Position numbers and translations under genes: made by a program. A stretch of DNA of 64,000 nucleotides from assembly GCF_014646075.1 (NCBI RefSeq), contig NZ_BMMT01000021.1:1-64000 (forward strand). The letters run 5' to 3'. The notes beneath the pieces are model-generated. The model made no database searches, was not told the origin of the DNA, and saw nothing but the letters and a program-made list of their open reading frames with translations. Every line of letters begins with the position of its first letter. The stretch's first letter is position 1. This DNA is from Saccharopolyspora thermophila. GTDB lineage: Bacteria; Actinomycetota; Actinomycetes; Mycobacteriales; Pseudonocardiaceae. Below are positions 17,441 to 27,319 of the stretch, in pieces.

Positions 17441-18759
17441 CCCCTCCCAGTCACGCCCATCGCGGCCCGGCTGAGATCCGGTCCGCTCGGCAGGGCGGCG
17501 AGCAGTTCGGTCGAGATCGGACGGACCGGCACGGAGCCGTAGCCCAGCGCCCGGATGGAGTCATCGTCCGGAATCAGGTACTTGGTCCCGCCGGTGATGA
17601 GGTACCGGTCCGGCGTGCGCCGACCGGCGGGCACGGGCACCGCGGCGGCTACCACACCGGTGCCCGGGGGCATCCGGACCACCCCGCCTTGCGGTGACTG
17701 CGGGGCGAGCACGACCTCGCTCCGCACCTGCGCACCGACCGGGGTCTGGCGCAGGCACAGCGACTCCGCGGCCCTGTCCAGCCGCCGTGCCTGGCTGAGG
17801 TCCGGCAGCCGGCGGGTGAGCGACCGGTCGGCCGACCGCGGTGCGGCGGCAACCGCGGCGGCGTCGATCCGCACCGGATCGGGACTGCCCGCCATGGCAT
17901 CGAGCAGTGTGAACTCGGTGCGGCTCACCGGCGCGAGGCCGTCCCTGCGCAGCACGAACAGCTCGACGTCGCCGTTGGCCGCGTGGTACTCGAACAGCTG
18001 CCCCACCTGCCGGGCCTGGCCGCCGACGACCGGGCCGTTGCTGCCCGCTCCGTTGATGACCGCCGGGGCCAGCTCCGGTCCGTCGGGCAGGGCGTCGAGC
18101 CACTGCTGCGGGGCGCGTATGGGCTGTTCGCCCGCCATGCCGAGGGCGGCGGTGACGACGGGATGCGCCACCCGGTGCTTCGCCCCGCCCCAGACCACGT
18201 ACTGCGTTGCGGTCGGCGACTCCACCAGCGCATAGCGGTCGGTCGGCAGCGTCGCGGCGGGCGTGTCCGGATCGAAGTCGAGGGTGAAGTCGTTTCCGCC
18301 GGACAGGCAGAACAGCCAGTGCGCGCCGACGATGTCCTGCGCGGACGGCAACGACTGCGGTGCCCCGGGAATGCCCATCGGCGCGCCCCGCGGCGCGTCG
18401 CGCAGGGAGGCCCGCGACACCAGCGACACCTTCGCGCCCGCTCCCTGCCGCAGCACGGCGGAGGCGTAGTTCAGGGTTGGGTGCAGCACTCCGTTGACGT
18501 TGATGTACCGGGTCCCGGTCTCCTTTTCCACCACGATCGCGCCCTCGGCCTGCCACGACTTGTTGCCGCCGGGGAAGATGAACCCGAAGACGCCGAAACC
18601 GACACTGATGAGCAGGGCCAGCACCAGTCCGATGATCGCGCCAGTGATCGCCCGCCGGGAGGGCACCTCGGCGCTGGCCGGGTCGTTGAGCACCAGGGCC
18701 GAGCTCATCCGCCCCATCAGGAACTGGTAGGCGTGGACGTGGTCTCGTTGGGTCTGCAT
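17437..18759 (-). CDS. eccB: Type VII secretion protein EccB
   Basis: A 440-aa EccB protein. The N-terminus begins with the family pattern MQTQRDHVHAYQFLMGRMSSALV, of which the VHAYQFLMGRM core is diagnostic, followed by one transmembrane segment (about residues 39-65) and a large extracytoplasmic domain made of repeats typical of EccB (LHPTLNYASAVL, NGVLHP). It anchors to the inner membrane and forms part of the ESX core with EccC and EccD. The conserved cysteine pair (LFCLSGG and ESLCLRQ) can form the periplasmic disulphide. It starts 9 bases after the eccD stop. Confidence 0.93.
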   Translation of the reverse strand: MQTQRDHVHAYQFLMGRMSSALVLNDPASAEVPSRRAITGAIIGLVLALLISVGFGVFGFIFPGGNKSWQAEGAIVVEKETGTRYINVNGVLHPTLNYASAVLRQGAGAKVSLVSRASLRDAPRGAPMGIPGAPQSLPSAQDIVGAHWLFCLSGGNDFTLDFDPDTPAATLPTDRYALVESPTATQYVVWGGAKHRVAHPVVTAALGMAGEQPIRAPQQWLDALPDGPELAPAVINGAGSNGPVVGGQARQVGQLFEYHAANGDVELFVLRRDGLAPVSRTEFTLLDAMAGSPDPVRIDAAAVAAAPRSADRSLTRRLPDLSQARRLDRAAESLCLRQTPVGAQVRSEVVLAPQSPQGGVVRMPPGTGVVAAAVPVPAGRRTPDRYLITGGTKYLIPDDDSIRALGYGSVPVRPISTELLAALPSGPDLSRAAMGVTGRG

Positions 18760-18768
18760 AATCAGCCG

Positions 18769-20166
18769 TCACCCGAACAATCCGCGCGCCCAGGCGTAGA
18801 CGCCGAGCAGCTGGAGCAACAGGGGCACCAACGCGATCGCCGTTGCGGTGTCGAGGATGTTCGCCAGATGGCCCCAGATCGGCAGCATGCGCCGCGTCGG
18901 GGGCCGCAGCGCTGCCCGCACCAGGGCGAACAGCACCACGAGCAGTCCCAGCAGCAGGACCAACCACCACACCGGCGCGAACAGCGCGGCGAAGTACAGT
19001 GTCACCAGGGTGAAGCCCAGTGTTCCCGAGATGGCCAGCGGCACCCGCTGCCAGACGCCGAGGAAGTTGCGGGACCGCAGCAGCACCGCACCGGAGAGCA
19101 GACCGACCATCGCCCACGAGGCCCACCCGGGTTCGGCGAGGACGAGCGGGTACGCACCAGCCAACACCACGGCGGCCGAGACCATCACGACGCTCAGGTA
19201 GCGGTCCGCGGTGGCGCTTTTGGCGTCCACCTCGTCGGCCGGGACCGGGTCGATGTCCTGCTGGAGGTCGTCGGCGTTGCGCGGCAGCTGCGGTCCGCGC
19301 AGGAACGCCGCCCGCAGGCACATCCGCGGCGCGAAGATCACGAACCCAAAAGCCACTGTGGACAACACACCGGCCGCCTGCCCCGGGGTCAGGGCGAAGC
19401 CGGCGGCGATTCCCAGCAGCGCCAGCACCGCCAGCGACACCGACAGCACGGTGAGCAACGGGGCGAAGGAGACGTCCTTGGCCGCGAACTGCCGCACCAC
19501 CAACAAGATCGCCGCTGCCGCGGCGGTGCTCGCCCCGGCGGCGAAGAGGCCCTGAGGTGTCGGGGCCGCGGCGTCCGGGACACCGTCGGCGAGGAGCAAC
19601 GCCCCGATCCCGGCCATGGCGCATCCGGCGAGACCGCACAGCACGGCGAGCGCGGTGTCGTGCAGCTTCCGCGCGATCGGCGTCATGGCGACGAGGAACA
19701 CCGCCGCCAGCACCCCCGCGGAGCTGGCGTGCAGGGCGGTGGGGCCGTCGGTGAGCAGCACCAACCCGATCACCGCGACGGCCGCGCACGACAGGACACG
19801 GAACAGGCGGCGGCCGAACTCCGGCCGCCACCGGTCCTCGCGCTGCTGCACGGACGTCGCGATGCCCTCGGCGAGGTCGTCGAAGTCCAGCTCCGGCAGC
19901 GGGTCGTCGGCCGGCCGCAGGTGCAGCTGCTCGCCCTCCAGCCAGTCCAGTGTCTCGGGCGTGCCGTCCGGGTCCATCGGCGCCTCACCGAGGCGCTGGA
20001 GCACCCAGGAAACAGACTCGGCGCCAGGCGGCTGCTGACGGGTGTGCTTCAGCAGTACCGGGAGCAGGTCGGCCACGGTCGTCGAGACCGGGACCGCAAG
20101 GTCGGCCTTGCCGTCCGGACCGAACACCGTGATCCGGCACAGCTGCGCGGCCCCAGCGGTGGTCAT
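18769..20166 (-). CDS. eccD: Type VII secretion channel protein EccD
   Basis: A 465-aa integral membrane protein: an N-terminal ubiquitin-like (YukD) domain at about residues 8-92 (CRITVFGPDGKADLAVPVS), a cytosolic linker, then about eleven hydrophobic segments from residue 120 to the end. This is the EccD layout, the main membrane component of ESX channels. It lies between eccC (24 bases upstream) and eccB (9 bases downstream) on the same strand. Confidence 0.93.
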   Translation of the reverse strand: MTTAGAAQLCRITVFGPDGKADLAVPVSTTVADLLPVLLKHTRQQPPGAESVSWVLQRLGEAPMDPDGTPETLDWLEGEQLHLRPADDPLPELDFDDLAEGIATSVQQREDRWRPEFGRRLFRVLSCAAVAVIGLVLLTDGPTALHASSAGVLAAVFLVAMTPIARKLHDTALAVLCGLAGCAMAGIGALLLADGVPDAAAPTPQGLFAAGASTAAAAAILLVVRQFAAKDVSFAPLLTVLSVSLAVLALLGIAAGFALTPGQAAGVLSTVAFGFVIFAPRMCLRAAFLRGPQLPRNADDLQQDIDPVPADEVDAKSATADRYLSVVMVSAAVVLAGAYPLVLAEPGWASWAMVGLLSGAVLLRSRNFLGVWQRVPLAISGTLGFTLVTLYFAALFAPVWWLVLLLGLLVVLFALVRAALRPPTRRMLPIWGHLANILDTATAIALVPLLLQLLGVYAWARGLFG

Positions 20167-20190
20167 GACCTTTCCTTCCTTGGTCGTGGT

Positions 20191-23100
20191 TCAGCGGCCG
20201 GGGGTGGAGACCGGGGAATCGACGGTCACCAGGCCGGTCTGGATCAACCGGATGCCGCGGCGGGTGACGAGCTGCGCGCGACCGGGCGGGAGTTTGCGGG
20301 GTTTGGCCTCCCCGAGGAACGTGCCCTCCTCCTTGGGGTAGGACAGGAGCACACCAGGGGTGGCCAGCTCCCACAACCGGCGCAGCACGGGGTCCATCAT
20401 TCCGCGCATCGCGCTGGAGGTGCTCCGCGCGACGATGAGATGCAGTCCGATGTGGACGCCTTGGGGGATCAGCGGCAGCAGCGGCTCCAGCGGGGACCCC
20501 AGACCGGTCTGGGCCAGCAGCTCGTAGTCGTCCACGACGAGGAACAACTCCGGGCCCTCCCACCAGTCGCGGGCGCGCAGGCGCTCCGACGAGATGTCCG
20601 CCCCCGGCACGCGCCGTCTCATCGAGGTGACCGCCTGCCCGGCCAGCTGCTGCAACGCGTCCGAGGTGAACGCGAAGCCCGAGCTGTACTCGGCGGGCAC
20701 TTCCCGGTCGAGGTCGCGGCTCGAGTCACCGAGCACGATCTTGGCCTCGTCCGGCCGGTAGCGCTGCCGGATCGCCCGCAGCACCAGACGCAGCAGGTTC
20801 GTCTTGCCCGTCGCGGTGTCGCCGAAGACCAGCAGGTGCGGGTGGGTGAAGAAGTCGTGCCACACCGGTTCCAGCCGCTGCTCGTCGTGCCCCAGGCACA
20901 CCCGGAACGGCGGTTCCGGCGCGGGCAGCGTCTCCACGGGCAACTGCGTCGGCAGCATCCGCACCGCGGGCGCGCTGCGGCCGGTCCAGAACGCCCGCAC
21001 TTCCTCGATGACCATGCGGGTCGCGTCCGCCAGGTCGTCGACCGCGGAACTGCCGTCCAGGCGAGGCAGCGCGGTGAGGAAGTGGTAGCCCTCCGGGGTC
21101 ATGCCACGGCCAGGCTGGTTGGGCACGGTCGCGGCCTTGCGGGACCCGACCTCGGACTCCATCGCATCACCGAGCCGTAGCTCGAACTTGGTGCCGAGCA
21201 GGTCACGCAGCCAGGTGCGGATCTCCGACCACCGATTCGCCGTGACCACCACGTGGATGCCGAACGACAGCCCGCGGGAGGCCAGTTCGTTGAAGTGCTG
21301 CTCCAGGTCGCTGAAATCCTGCTTGACGGTGAACCAGCCGTCCACGACCAGGAAGACGTGGCCGTACTGATCTTCGACCTCGCCGCGCGACCGCGCCCGC
21401 AGGTAGGCCGAGATCGACTCGAACCCATGCTCGGCGAACAACGCTTCGCGGCGTTCCAGCAGCTGCAGCATTTCGGCGATGGTGCGCACCACGCGGTCGC
21501 GTTCCATCCTGGTCGCGACCGATCCCACGTGCGGCAGACCGGAGATCGACATGATTCCGCCACCGCCGAAGTCCAGGCAGTAGAACTGGACCTCCTCCGG
21601 GGTGTTGGTCAGGGCGAGCCCCAGCAGCAGGGTCCGCAGCAGCGTCGACTTCCCGGCCTGCGGTGCACCCACGATGCCCACGTGCCCGTCCGCCCCGGAC
21701 AGGTCAGCGACCAACAAATCCCGCAGCTGGTCATAGGGGCGGTCAACGACGCCGACAGGCACGCACAGCGTGCCGTGCTGGGAGGCATCGCCGACGGTCA
21801 TGCCGCGCACCGGGTCGGGCACCACACTCGGCAACAGCGTGTCCAGGCTCGGCGCGTCCGACAGCGGCGGCAGCCAGATCTGCCGGGCTGGCGGGCCCGC
21901 GTCCTTCACCCGGTCGATGAGAACCTCGGCGAGGCTCGGCCCGTCGTCGTCCTGCTCCGGTTTTTCCTGCTCCGCCGGGGTTTCCGGTTCCTCGACCGTC
22001 CGAATCTGGTGCAGGCTCGGGTACGGCTGGGTGCGAAACGCGACCACCTCGGCTGCCACCTGGTCCTGCTTGGTGGCCGTGGCCGCACCGAGCTGCGGGC
22101 AGGGGCCGGAGACGTATGCGGCCTTGAAGCGGACCAGGTTCGTGGTGTCGACCTTCAGGTAGCCGTTGCCGGGATCGGACGGCAGTTCGTACGCCTTTGC
22201 GACACCGATGACGGCGCGGGACTCCATGGAGGAGAACGTGCGCAGCGCGATCCGGTACGACAGGTGGCCCTCGACGCGGTGAATCCGCGCCTCCTCCAAC
22301 CGCTGCGAGGCAAGCAGGAGGTGCACGCCGAGGCTGCGGCCGAGTCGTCCGATGGACACGAACAGGTCCATGAACTCGCTCTTGCTGGACAGCAGTTCAC
22401 TGAACTCGTCGACCACGATCAGCAGTTCCGGGAACGGGGCGAGGTCGGCACCGGCAAGCCGGGCTTTCTCGTAATCGAACACCGACGCGTACCCGCTGGA
22501 GCGCAGCAGCTCCTGACGCCGCATCAGCTCGCCGTTGAGCGCGTCCTGCATGCGGTCCACGAGGGGCAGCTCGTCGGCCAGGTTGGTGATGACTGCCGAG
22601 GTGTGCGGCAGCTGGTCCATACCCAGGAACGTCGCGCCGCCCTTGAAGTCCACCAGCACCAGGTTGAGGATCTCCGAGGAATGCGTGGCGGCCAGCCCGC
22701 ACACCAACGTCCGGAGCAGTTCGCTCTTGCCGGAGCCGGTGGCGCCGATCAGCATGCCGTGCGGCCCCATCCCACCCTGGGCCGACTCCTTCAGGTCGAG
22801 CTCGACGACCTCGCCCTCCGAGGTCACGCCGATCGGTACCTGCAGCCGGGAGCGCTGAGCCATCCTGGTCCGCCACAGCGCCGCGACGTCGAAGGTGCGC
22901 GGGTCGCGGATGCCGAGCAGGGTGGTCAGCTCGAAGTCGTTCTCCAACGGCTGGTCGACGACGTCGACCGCCCCGCTGGTGCGCTTGGGTGCCAGCAGCC
23001 GGGCCAGCGCCTCGCTCTGCACCAGGCTGAGCTCGTCACGCTGCGCGGAGCCGGTGTCGTCCCCCACCGGGAACTGCACCGTCTCGCCCTCGACGGTGAG

Positions 23101-24168
23101 CCGGAGCACCTTCGGGCCGCCCGGCATCTGTCCGGTGAGGTCGAACAGCACGAGGTTGCGCAGCCCCGCGTCGAGCAGCCGCGACGTCGCCGGGATCTCC
23201 ACCTGGTGCGCGATGATGACCAAAAACGGCTCGGACGTGCCAGGTTTGCTCGACGGGTCGTGGTCGCCGCGGTCGGTGACGTCGGGGCCGAGCACGTCCA
23301 TCAGCTCGTCGTGGTCGCACGCCAGCAGCCGCAGTGGGCCGGCCGCGTCGTGCGCGCTCGGGTGGGCGTTGTGCGGCAACCACTTCACCCAGTCCCACTC
23401 CGGCTGACCGGCCTCGCTGGTCAGCACCGCCACCCGCAGGTCGTCCGGCGAGTGGAACGTCACCAGCTGACCGATCATGGCGCGCACCAGGCCCACCGCG
23501 GCGTCCTGCTCACCGGCGAACTCGATGCTGGTGAAGCTGCGCAGGTTCACCGCCGTCGGGATGCCGGACACCGTCCGGTACGCCTCCTGGAACCGCCGCA
23601 GCGAGACGGAGGCCAACGGTTCCAGGTCCTCGATCGGTTTGGTGGACGGCGCGACGTACTCCACGGCCGCCGCCTGGGTGCCCAGCCCGATCCTGACGCG
23701 GGCGAAGTCGTCGTGATTGGGTCGGCGCTCCCACAGTCGCGGCCCGGACGCGATCGACCACAGCCATGACGGCGCGGGGTTGTTCCAGGCGACGGCGCGC
23801 CGCTGCTGCTCGGCGTCCTTGCGGGCCTTTTCGCGCAACTGCGCGATGTAGCGCAGGAAATCGCGGCGCTCGGAGGCCATCTTGCGCTTGCGCTCCGCCG
23901 CGTTCCGCCCGATCGACGCGAGCGCCATGATGAGCATCCCCAAGCCCATGACGCCGCTGATCGCGTACATCGTGGACGATCGGGTGGTCACGGCGAACAT
24001 CGTGATCATCGCCGCGGACCCGATGCCCATGGGCAGGAACATGGCCGCGGAGCGGAAGTCCAGGGCCGCCGGTTCCGCCATCACCGGCGGCTCCTGGAGC
24101 TCCACCGAGCCTTCGGGCATGTCCGGTCCGGCGACCCGCGGTGGGCGCTTGACCGTCACGGTGCTCAT
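20191..24168 (-). CDS. eccC: Type VII secretion ATPase EccC, FtsK/SpoIIIE type
   Basis: A 1325-aa single-chain EccC with two N-terminal transmembrane segments (about residues 36-80) and three FtsK/SpoIIIE ATPase domains. Walker A motifs are GATGSGKSELL (about 475), GAPQAGKSTLL (about 833) and GDTATGKTNLL (about 1115). Walker B-like strands are LLIVVDEFSEL, VFLVVDGWFTV and LFLVVDDYELL, so only the first retains the catalytic DE pair, as usual for this family. The single polypeptide corresponds to fused EccCa+EccCb of mycobacterial ESX-1. It binds WXG100 substrates through the C-terminal domain. It lies 36 bases after the 1004-aa gene. Confidence 0.95.
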   Translation of the reverse strand: MSTVTVKRPPRVAGPDMPEGSVELQEPPVMAEPAALDFRSAAMFLPMGIGSAAMITMFAVTTRSSTMYAISGVMGLGMLIMALASIGRNAAERKRKMASERRDFLRYIAQLREKARKDAEQQRRAVAWNNPAPSWLWSIASGPRLWERRPNHDDFARVRIGLGTQAAAVEYVAPSTKPIEDLEPLASVSLRRFQEAYRTVSGIPTAVNLRSFTSIEFAGEQDAAVGLVRAMIGQLVTFHSPDDLRVAVLTSEAGQPEWDWVKWLPHNAHPSAHDAAGPLRLLACDHDELMDVLGPDVTDRGDHDPSSKPGTSEPFLVIIAHQVEIPATSRLLDAGLRNLVLFDLTGQMPGGPKVLRLTVEGETVQFPVGDDTGSAQRDELSLVQSEALARLLAPKRTSGAVDVVDQPLENDFELTTLLGIRDPRTFDVAALWRTRMAQRSRLQVPIGVTSEGEVVELDLKESAQGGMGPHGMLIGATGSGKSELLRTLVCGLAATHSSEILNLVLVDFKGGATFLGMDQLPHTSAVITNLADELPLVDRMQDALNGELMRRQELLRSSGYASVFDYEKARLAGADLAPFPELLIVVDEFSELLSSKSEFMDLFVSIGRLGRSLGVHLLLASQRLEEARIHRVEGHLSYRIALRTFSSMESRAVIGVAKAYELPSDPGNGYLKVDTTNLVRFKAAYVSGPCPQLGAATATKQDQVAAEVVAFRTQPYPSLHQIRTVEEPETPAEQEKPEQDDDGPSLAEVLIDRVKDAGPPARQIWLPPLSDAPSLDTLLPSVVPDPVRGMTVGDASQHGTLCVPVGVVDRPYDQLRDLLVADLSGADGHVGIVGAPQAGKSTLLRTLLLGLALTNTPEEVQFYCLDFGGGGIMSISGLPHVGSVATRMERDRVVRTIAEMLQLLERREALFAEHGFESISAYLRARSRGEVEDQYGHVFLVVDGWFTVKQDFSDLEQHFNELASRGLSFGIHVVVTANRWSEIRTWLRDLLGTKFELRLGDAMESEVGSRKAATVPNQPGRGMTPEGYHFLTALPRLDGSSAVDDLADATRMVIEEVRAFWTGRSAPAVRMLPTQLPVETLPAPEPPFRVCLGHDEQRLEPVWHDFFTHPHLLVFGDTATGKTNLLRLVLRAIRQRYRPDEAKIVLGDSSRDLDREVPAEYSSGFAFTSDALQQLAGQAVTSMRRRVPGADISSERLRARDWWEGPELFLVVDDYELLAQTGLGSPLEPLLPLIPQGVHIGLHLIVARSTSSAMRGMMDPVLRRLWELATPGVLLSYPKEEGTFLGEAKPRKLPPGRAQLVTRRGIRLIQTGLVTVDSPVSTPGR

Positions 24169-24204
24169 GGATTTGCCTCGCTCCCGTCAGGGCGCGCGCA
24201 CGCC

Positions 24205-27200
24205 CTATCCGATGCCCCCGGACGGCGGCGCCGCACGCCCACCGCCCCACGCCGAGTCGTCCCGCACCAGCAGGTCGGAGCTGGACCGCTCGCCGTTGTC
24301 GTTGTTGTCGTCGTCCTTCTCGTCGTCGGCCTGCGCCGCTGCAGCCGCCTCGGCTTCCCTGGCGGCCTTCAGCGCAGCCCGCTCCTCGTCGGTGTAGTCT
24401 GGACCGCCGCACCGCACCAGACCACCCCGGTCCGCCGCCACCGGTTGCTTCTCGGCTTCGCCGAGCGTTGCGCGGCGCCAGGTCACGAGGGTGGCGTCCT
24501 GCCACGGTGTGCTGTCCCGCAGCGTGTGGTCCGGGTTGCCCCGGTCCCGTTTGTCGTCCGCCCCATCGGTCCGGACGGCAAACGGAACCAGCCAGGGCAC
24601 ACCGCCCTCGGGCACGTCCCAGGAACGGGTGTCCTTGACCTCGACCGGCTGGACGATCGCAACGTGATCCTCCTGCCGCCGGGGAACGTCCCGGATACCA
24701 GTGTCGCCACCCAACCCCGAGGAGGCGGCAGACTGCTGCTGTCGCAGCGGGACATCCCTCACGAGTGGCGATCCGGTCGACTCCTCCTCCGGACGCGACC
24801 GATCGCCAGGTCCGCGGGTGCCCGCGGCCGCGGGCCCGGCAGCGTCCGACACAGCGGAAGTGACGAGCGGAGGCGGGACCGGGGGGTGCGCGCCATCGTT
24901 CTGCGGGCTGGGTGGCCACTCCTGGGTCAGCGGCACGCTCGCGGGGCTGTCCTGCGACGCCTCGGTTGACCTTTCCGCGGTCGGCGTCTGCAAGGCCGCT
25001 CCGCCTGGGGCAGTGCCCTCCGGCGCGGTCGGCTCCCCGGACACCGCGGTGGCGCCGGTCCATGGCTCCTCGTCCGCGTCCAGCAGACCGGAGGCATCCG
25101 AGCGCTCACCACCACCAGCACCACCACCCGCAGGCGGCGACACCGGAGGCACCATCGGCGGCGCCATCGGCGGAACACCCGTCGAGGAACCACCCTCCAA
25201 CACCTGATCCACACCGGTGGGCACCTCGACACCCGGCACGTCAAGCCCCCGACCACCCGGAGCCGCCCCACCTGGCGCATCAGGATCACCCACCGACGGT
25301 CCAGACCCGACGACCGTCCATGGCTCCTCGCCCGCGTCCAGCAGACCGGAGGCATCCGAGCGCTCACCACCACCAGCACCACCACCCGCAGGCGGCGACA
25401 CCGGAGGCACCATCGGCGGCGCCATCGGCGGAACACCCGTCGAGGAACCACCCTCCAACACCTGATCCTCCCCCGTGGGCACCTCGACACCCGGCACGTC
25501 AAGCCCCCGACCACCCGGGACCGCGCCACCTGGCGCATCAGGATCACCCACCGACGGTCCAGACCCGATACCCGTCCATGGCTCCTCGCCCGCGTCCAGC
25601 AGACCGGAGGCATCCGAGCGCTCACCACCACCAGCACCACCACCCGCAGGCGGCGACACCGGAGGCACCATCGGCGGCGCCATCGGCGGAACCGCACCGT
25701 GCTCGTCGCGATCGCCGGTCTGCGCGCCGTTGGGGTCACCGATCGCCCCGTCTGCCGGGTCCTGGAGACCGGGCGGGGGCTCGATGGATGGCGGGGAACC
25801 GATGCCGCCCGGGGAGTCGACCTCGCCAGCACCCGGAGCGTTCAAGCTCGGAGGACCGCCGCCCAGCTTGGATCCGTCCGGAGCTCTTGGCGGCGGTGGC
25901 ACCGACGGCGGTGGCACCGTACCCGGAGAGGCCGTGCTCGGCTTCCTGCTCGGCGCGGTTGGCGGAGGCACTGACGGCGGCGGCGGCGTCCGAACGGGCG
26001 GTGCGACGGGCGGAACACCGGGGGAGTCAGTCCCCGGCGGATTCGTCCCAGAAAGATTCGGTTCCGGCACATGTGGACCAGGAACACTCGCTCCCGGAAT
26101 GTCCGTGCCCGGACCAGCCAAACCAGGAACATCCGGCCCCGGAACATCCGGCCCCGGAACATCCGGTACGGGAATCCTGGTATTGGAACCATCCGGTCCA
26201 GGAACCTCTGGCCCGGGAACATTCGCCCCCAAAACGTCCGCGCCCGGACCGGCCGCGCCTGGACCACCTGGGGGAGGAACATTCGCCCCTGGCACATCCG
26301 GCCCCGGAACATCCGGTGCGGGAATCCTGGTATTGGGACCATCCCCTCCAGGAACCTCTGGCCCGGGAACATCCGGTCCCGGAACATCCGGCTTGGGAAC
26401 GTTCGGGTCCGGAACATCCGGAACGTCCGGCTTGGGAACATCGGGAACATCCGGTTTGGGAGGAGCCGGAGGCCCCGGAGGGCCGGGGGGATCGATCGGC
26501 TTGACGTTCACCGGCTCGACATTGATGTGATCGAGGGAGGACGAGTAGGTGTCCGCCAGCTGCTTGATCAGTTTGCGCGCCTCGACGTTGAACGCTTCCA
26601 CGACCTCCTTGTCCTGACTGACCGGGATGAGGCCGTTGTCCATCTTGGTGACACCGCGGGCGAGGGCGAGCCGACCGTAATAATCGTCGAGGTAGGTAAT
26701 CCTTTCCTGCGCCCACGCCAGCCATTCCCCGTCGCGGTAGAGCGCACCCGGTGCGGATGCCGGGTCGTGGAGCACGCTGCGGCCCCCGCCACCGCCGGCA
26801 CGCCCGTCACCACTGCGGATCCGCTCAGCGTTCTCCTCCAGATGCCTGGCGAACGTTTTCATCTTCGCCAAGAAGGTTTTCGCGGCTGGGCCCTGCCAAG
26901 CGCCGTGCTCCCCAGCGAGCGCCTCCGCGTGCTCGCGGAGGCTCGTGGCGACCATGTCCATTGTCTGCTGCGCGTGGTCGAAATACGCGGCGGCCACTCG
27001 CAAGGTGTGCGGATCGACGATTGTGACCAGGTTGGCCGAATCATCCGCTACTGCCGCCCCACCCTTGATGGCAGCTTCGACATGCTTCCAGTCCCACTCG
27101 CTGTAGTCGCCGCCGCCCTTGGCGTTGGCCCCGTGCGGCTTGCCGAAAACCCCGTCCTCGGAGTCAGCGAACTCTATGCCATACTTGTCGTTCTGGTTCG

Positions 27201-27219
27201 ACTCTTCTTCGTCACTCAT
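24205..27219 (-). CDS. WXG100-domain protein with long proline-rich repeats
   Basis: A 1004-aa, highly biased protein, probably a type VII substrate or surface factor. Residues about 65-135 form a WXG100-like helical hairpin with a W-x-G turn (GAWQGPAAKTFLAKM), followed by a second helical stretch to about 235. Residues about 240-400 are pentapeptide repeats of the PDVPG type, themselves organised in a 50-residue unit. Three copies of an 86-residue unit follow (motifs VPPMAPPMVPP, GGGAGGGERSDASG, LLDAGEEPW). A conserved-looking C-terminal part (about 850-1004) has an acidic tail with Ala/Asp runs. There is no signal peptide; YxxxD/E-type motifs occur (YRDGE, YTDEE). Its position between the WXG100 genes and eccC supports a role as secreted partner. 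Confidence 0.75.
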   Translation of the reverse strand: MSDEEESNQNDKYGIEFADSEDGVFGKPHGANAKGGGDYSEWDWKHVEAAIKGGAAVADDSANLVTIVDPHTLRVAAAYFDHAQQTMDMVATSLREHAEALAGEHGAWQGPAAKTFLAKMKTFARHLEENAERIRSGDGRAGGGGGRSVLHDPASAPGALYRDGEWLAWAQERITYLDDYYGRLALARGVTKMDNGLIPVSQDKEVVEAFNVEARKLIKQLADTYSSSLDHINVEPVNVKPIDPPGPPGPPAPPKPDVPDVPKPDVPDVPDPNVPKPDVPGPDVPGPEVPGGDGPNTRIPAPDVPGPDVPGANVPPPGGPGAAGPGADVLGANVPGPEVPGPDGSNTRIPVPDVPGPDVPGPDVPGLAGPGTDIPGASVPGPHVPEPNLSGTNPPGTDSPGVPPVAPPVRTPPPPSVPPPTAPSRKPSTASPGTVPPPSVPPPPRAPDGSKLGGGPPSLNAPGAGEVDSPGGIGSPPSIEPPPGLQDPADGAIGDPNGAQTGDRDEHGAVPPMAPPMVPPVSPPAGGGAGGGERSDASGLLDAGEEPWTGIGSGPSVGDPDAPGGAVPGGRGLDVPGVEVPTGEDQVLEGGSSTGVPPMAPPMVPPVSPPAGGGAGGGERSDASGLLDAGEEPWTVVGSGPSVGDPDAPGGAAPGGRGLDVPGVEVPTGVDQVLEGGSSTGVPPMAPPMVPPVSPPAGGGAGGGERSDASGLLDADEEPWTGATAVSGEPTAPEGTAPGGAALQTPTAERSTEASQDSPASVPLTQEWPPSPQNDGAHPPVPPPLVTSAVSDAAGPAAAGTRGPGDRSRPEEESTGSPLVRDVPLRQQQSAASSGLGGDTGIRDVPRRQEDHVAIVQPVEVKDTRSWDVPEGGVPWLVPFAVRTDGADDKRDRGNPDHTLRDSTPWQDATLVTWRRATLGEAEKQPVAADRGGLVRCGGPDYTDEERAALKAAREAEAAAAAQADDEKDDDNNDNGERSSSDLLVRDDSAWGGGRAAPPSGGIG
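25061..25693. repeat. 258-base tandem repeat, three copies (third partial)
   Basis: The sequence beginning catggctcctcg recurs at 25061, 25319 and 25577, a period of exactly 258 bases (86 codons), so the reading frame is preserved. Copies are near identical, including third codon positions, which implies recent duplication or ongoing homogenisation. Copy number is likely to vary between strains. Confidence 0.9.
26060..26460. repeat. 15-base repeats encoding PDVPG pentapeptides
   Basis: Units like ggaacatccggcccc follow one another with period 15 (five codons), encoding (PDVPG)n on the minus strand. A higher-order unit of 150 bases is visible: gggaatcctggtattgg starts at 26170 and again at 26320. 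Replication slippage within and between units would change the length of the stalk without a frameshift. Confidence 0.8.
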
Positions 27220-27319
27220 CGCCCCAAACCCCTCGGGACCTCTTTCGTCAGTAGCGAGAAGGACCGCCCAACCGCGTGGTGATCACCGGCACCCCGGGCA
27301 CGACACCGCGTCGCCACCC

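Noticed and set aside
25061..26460. CRISPR-like array
   Set aside because: The repeats are contiguous, in frame, codon-periodic (15 and 258 bases) and lack unique spacers.
24912..26530. Plus-strand proline/histidine-rich frames opposite the repeat protein
   Set aside because: They are the reverse reading of the tandem repeats; the minus strand has the WXG100 domain, and it alone continues through non-repeat parts.
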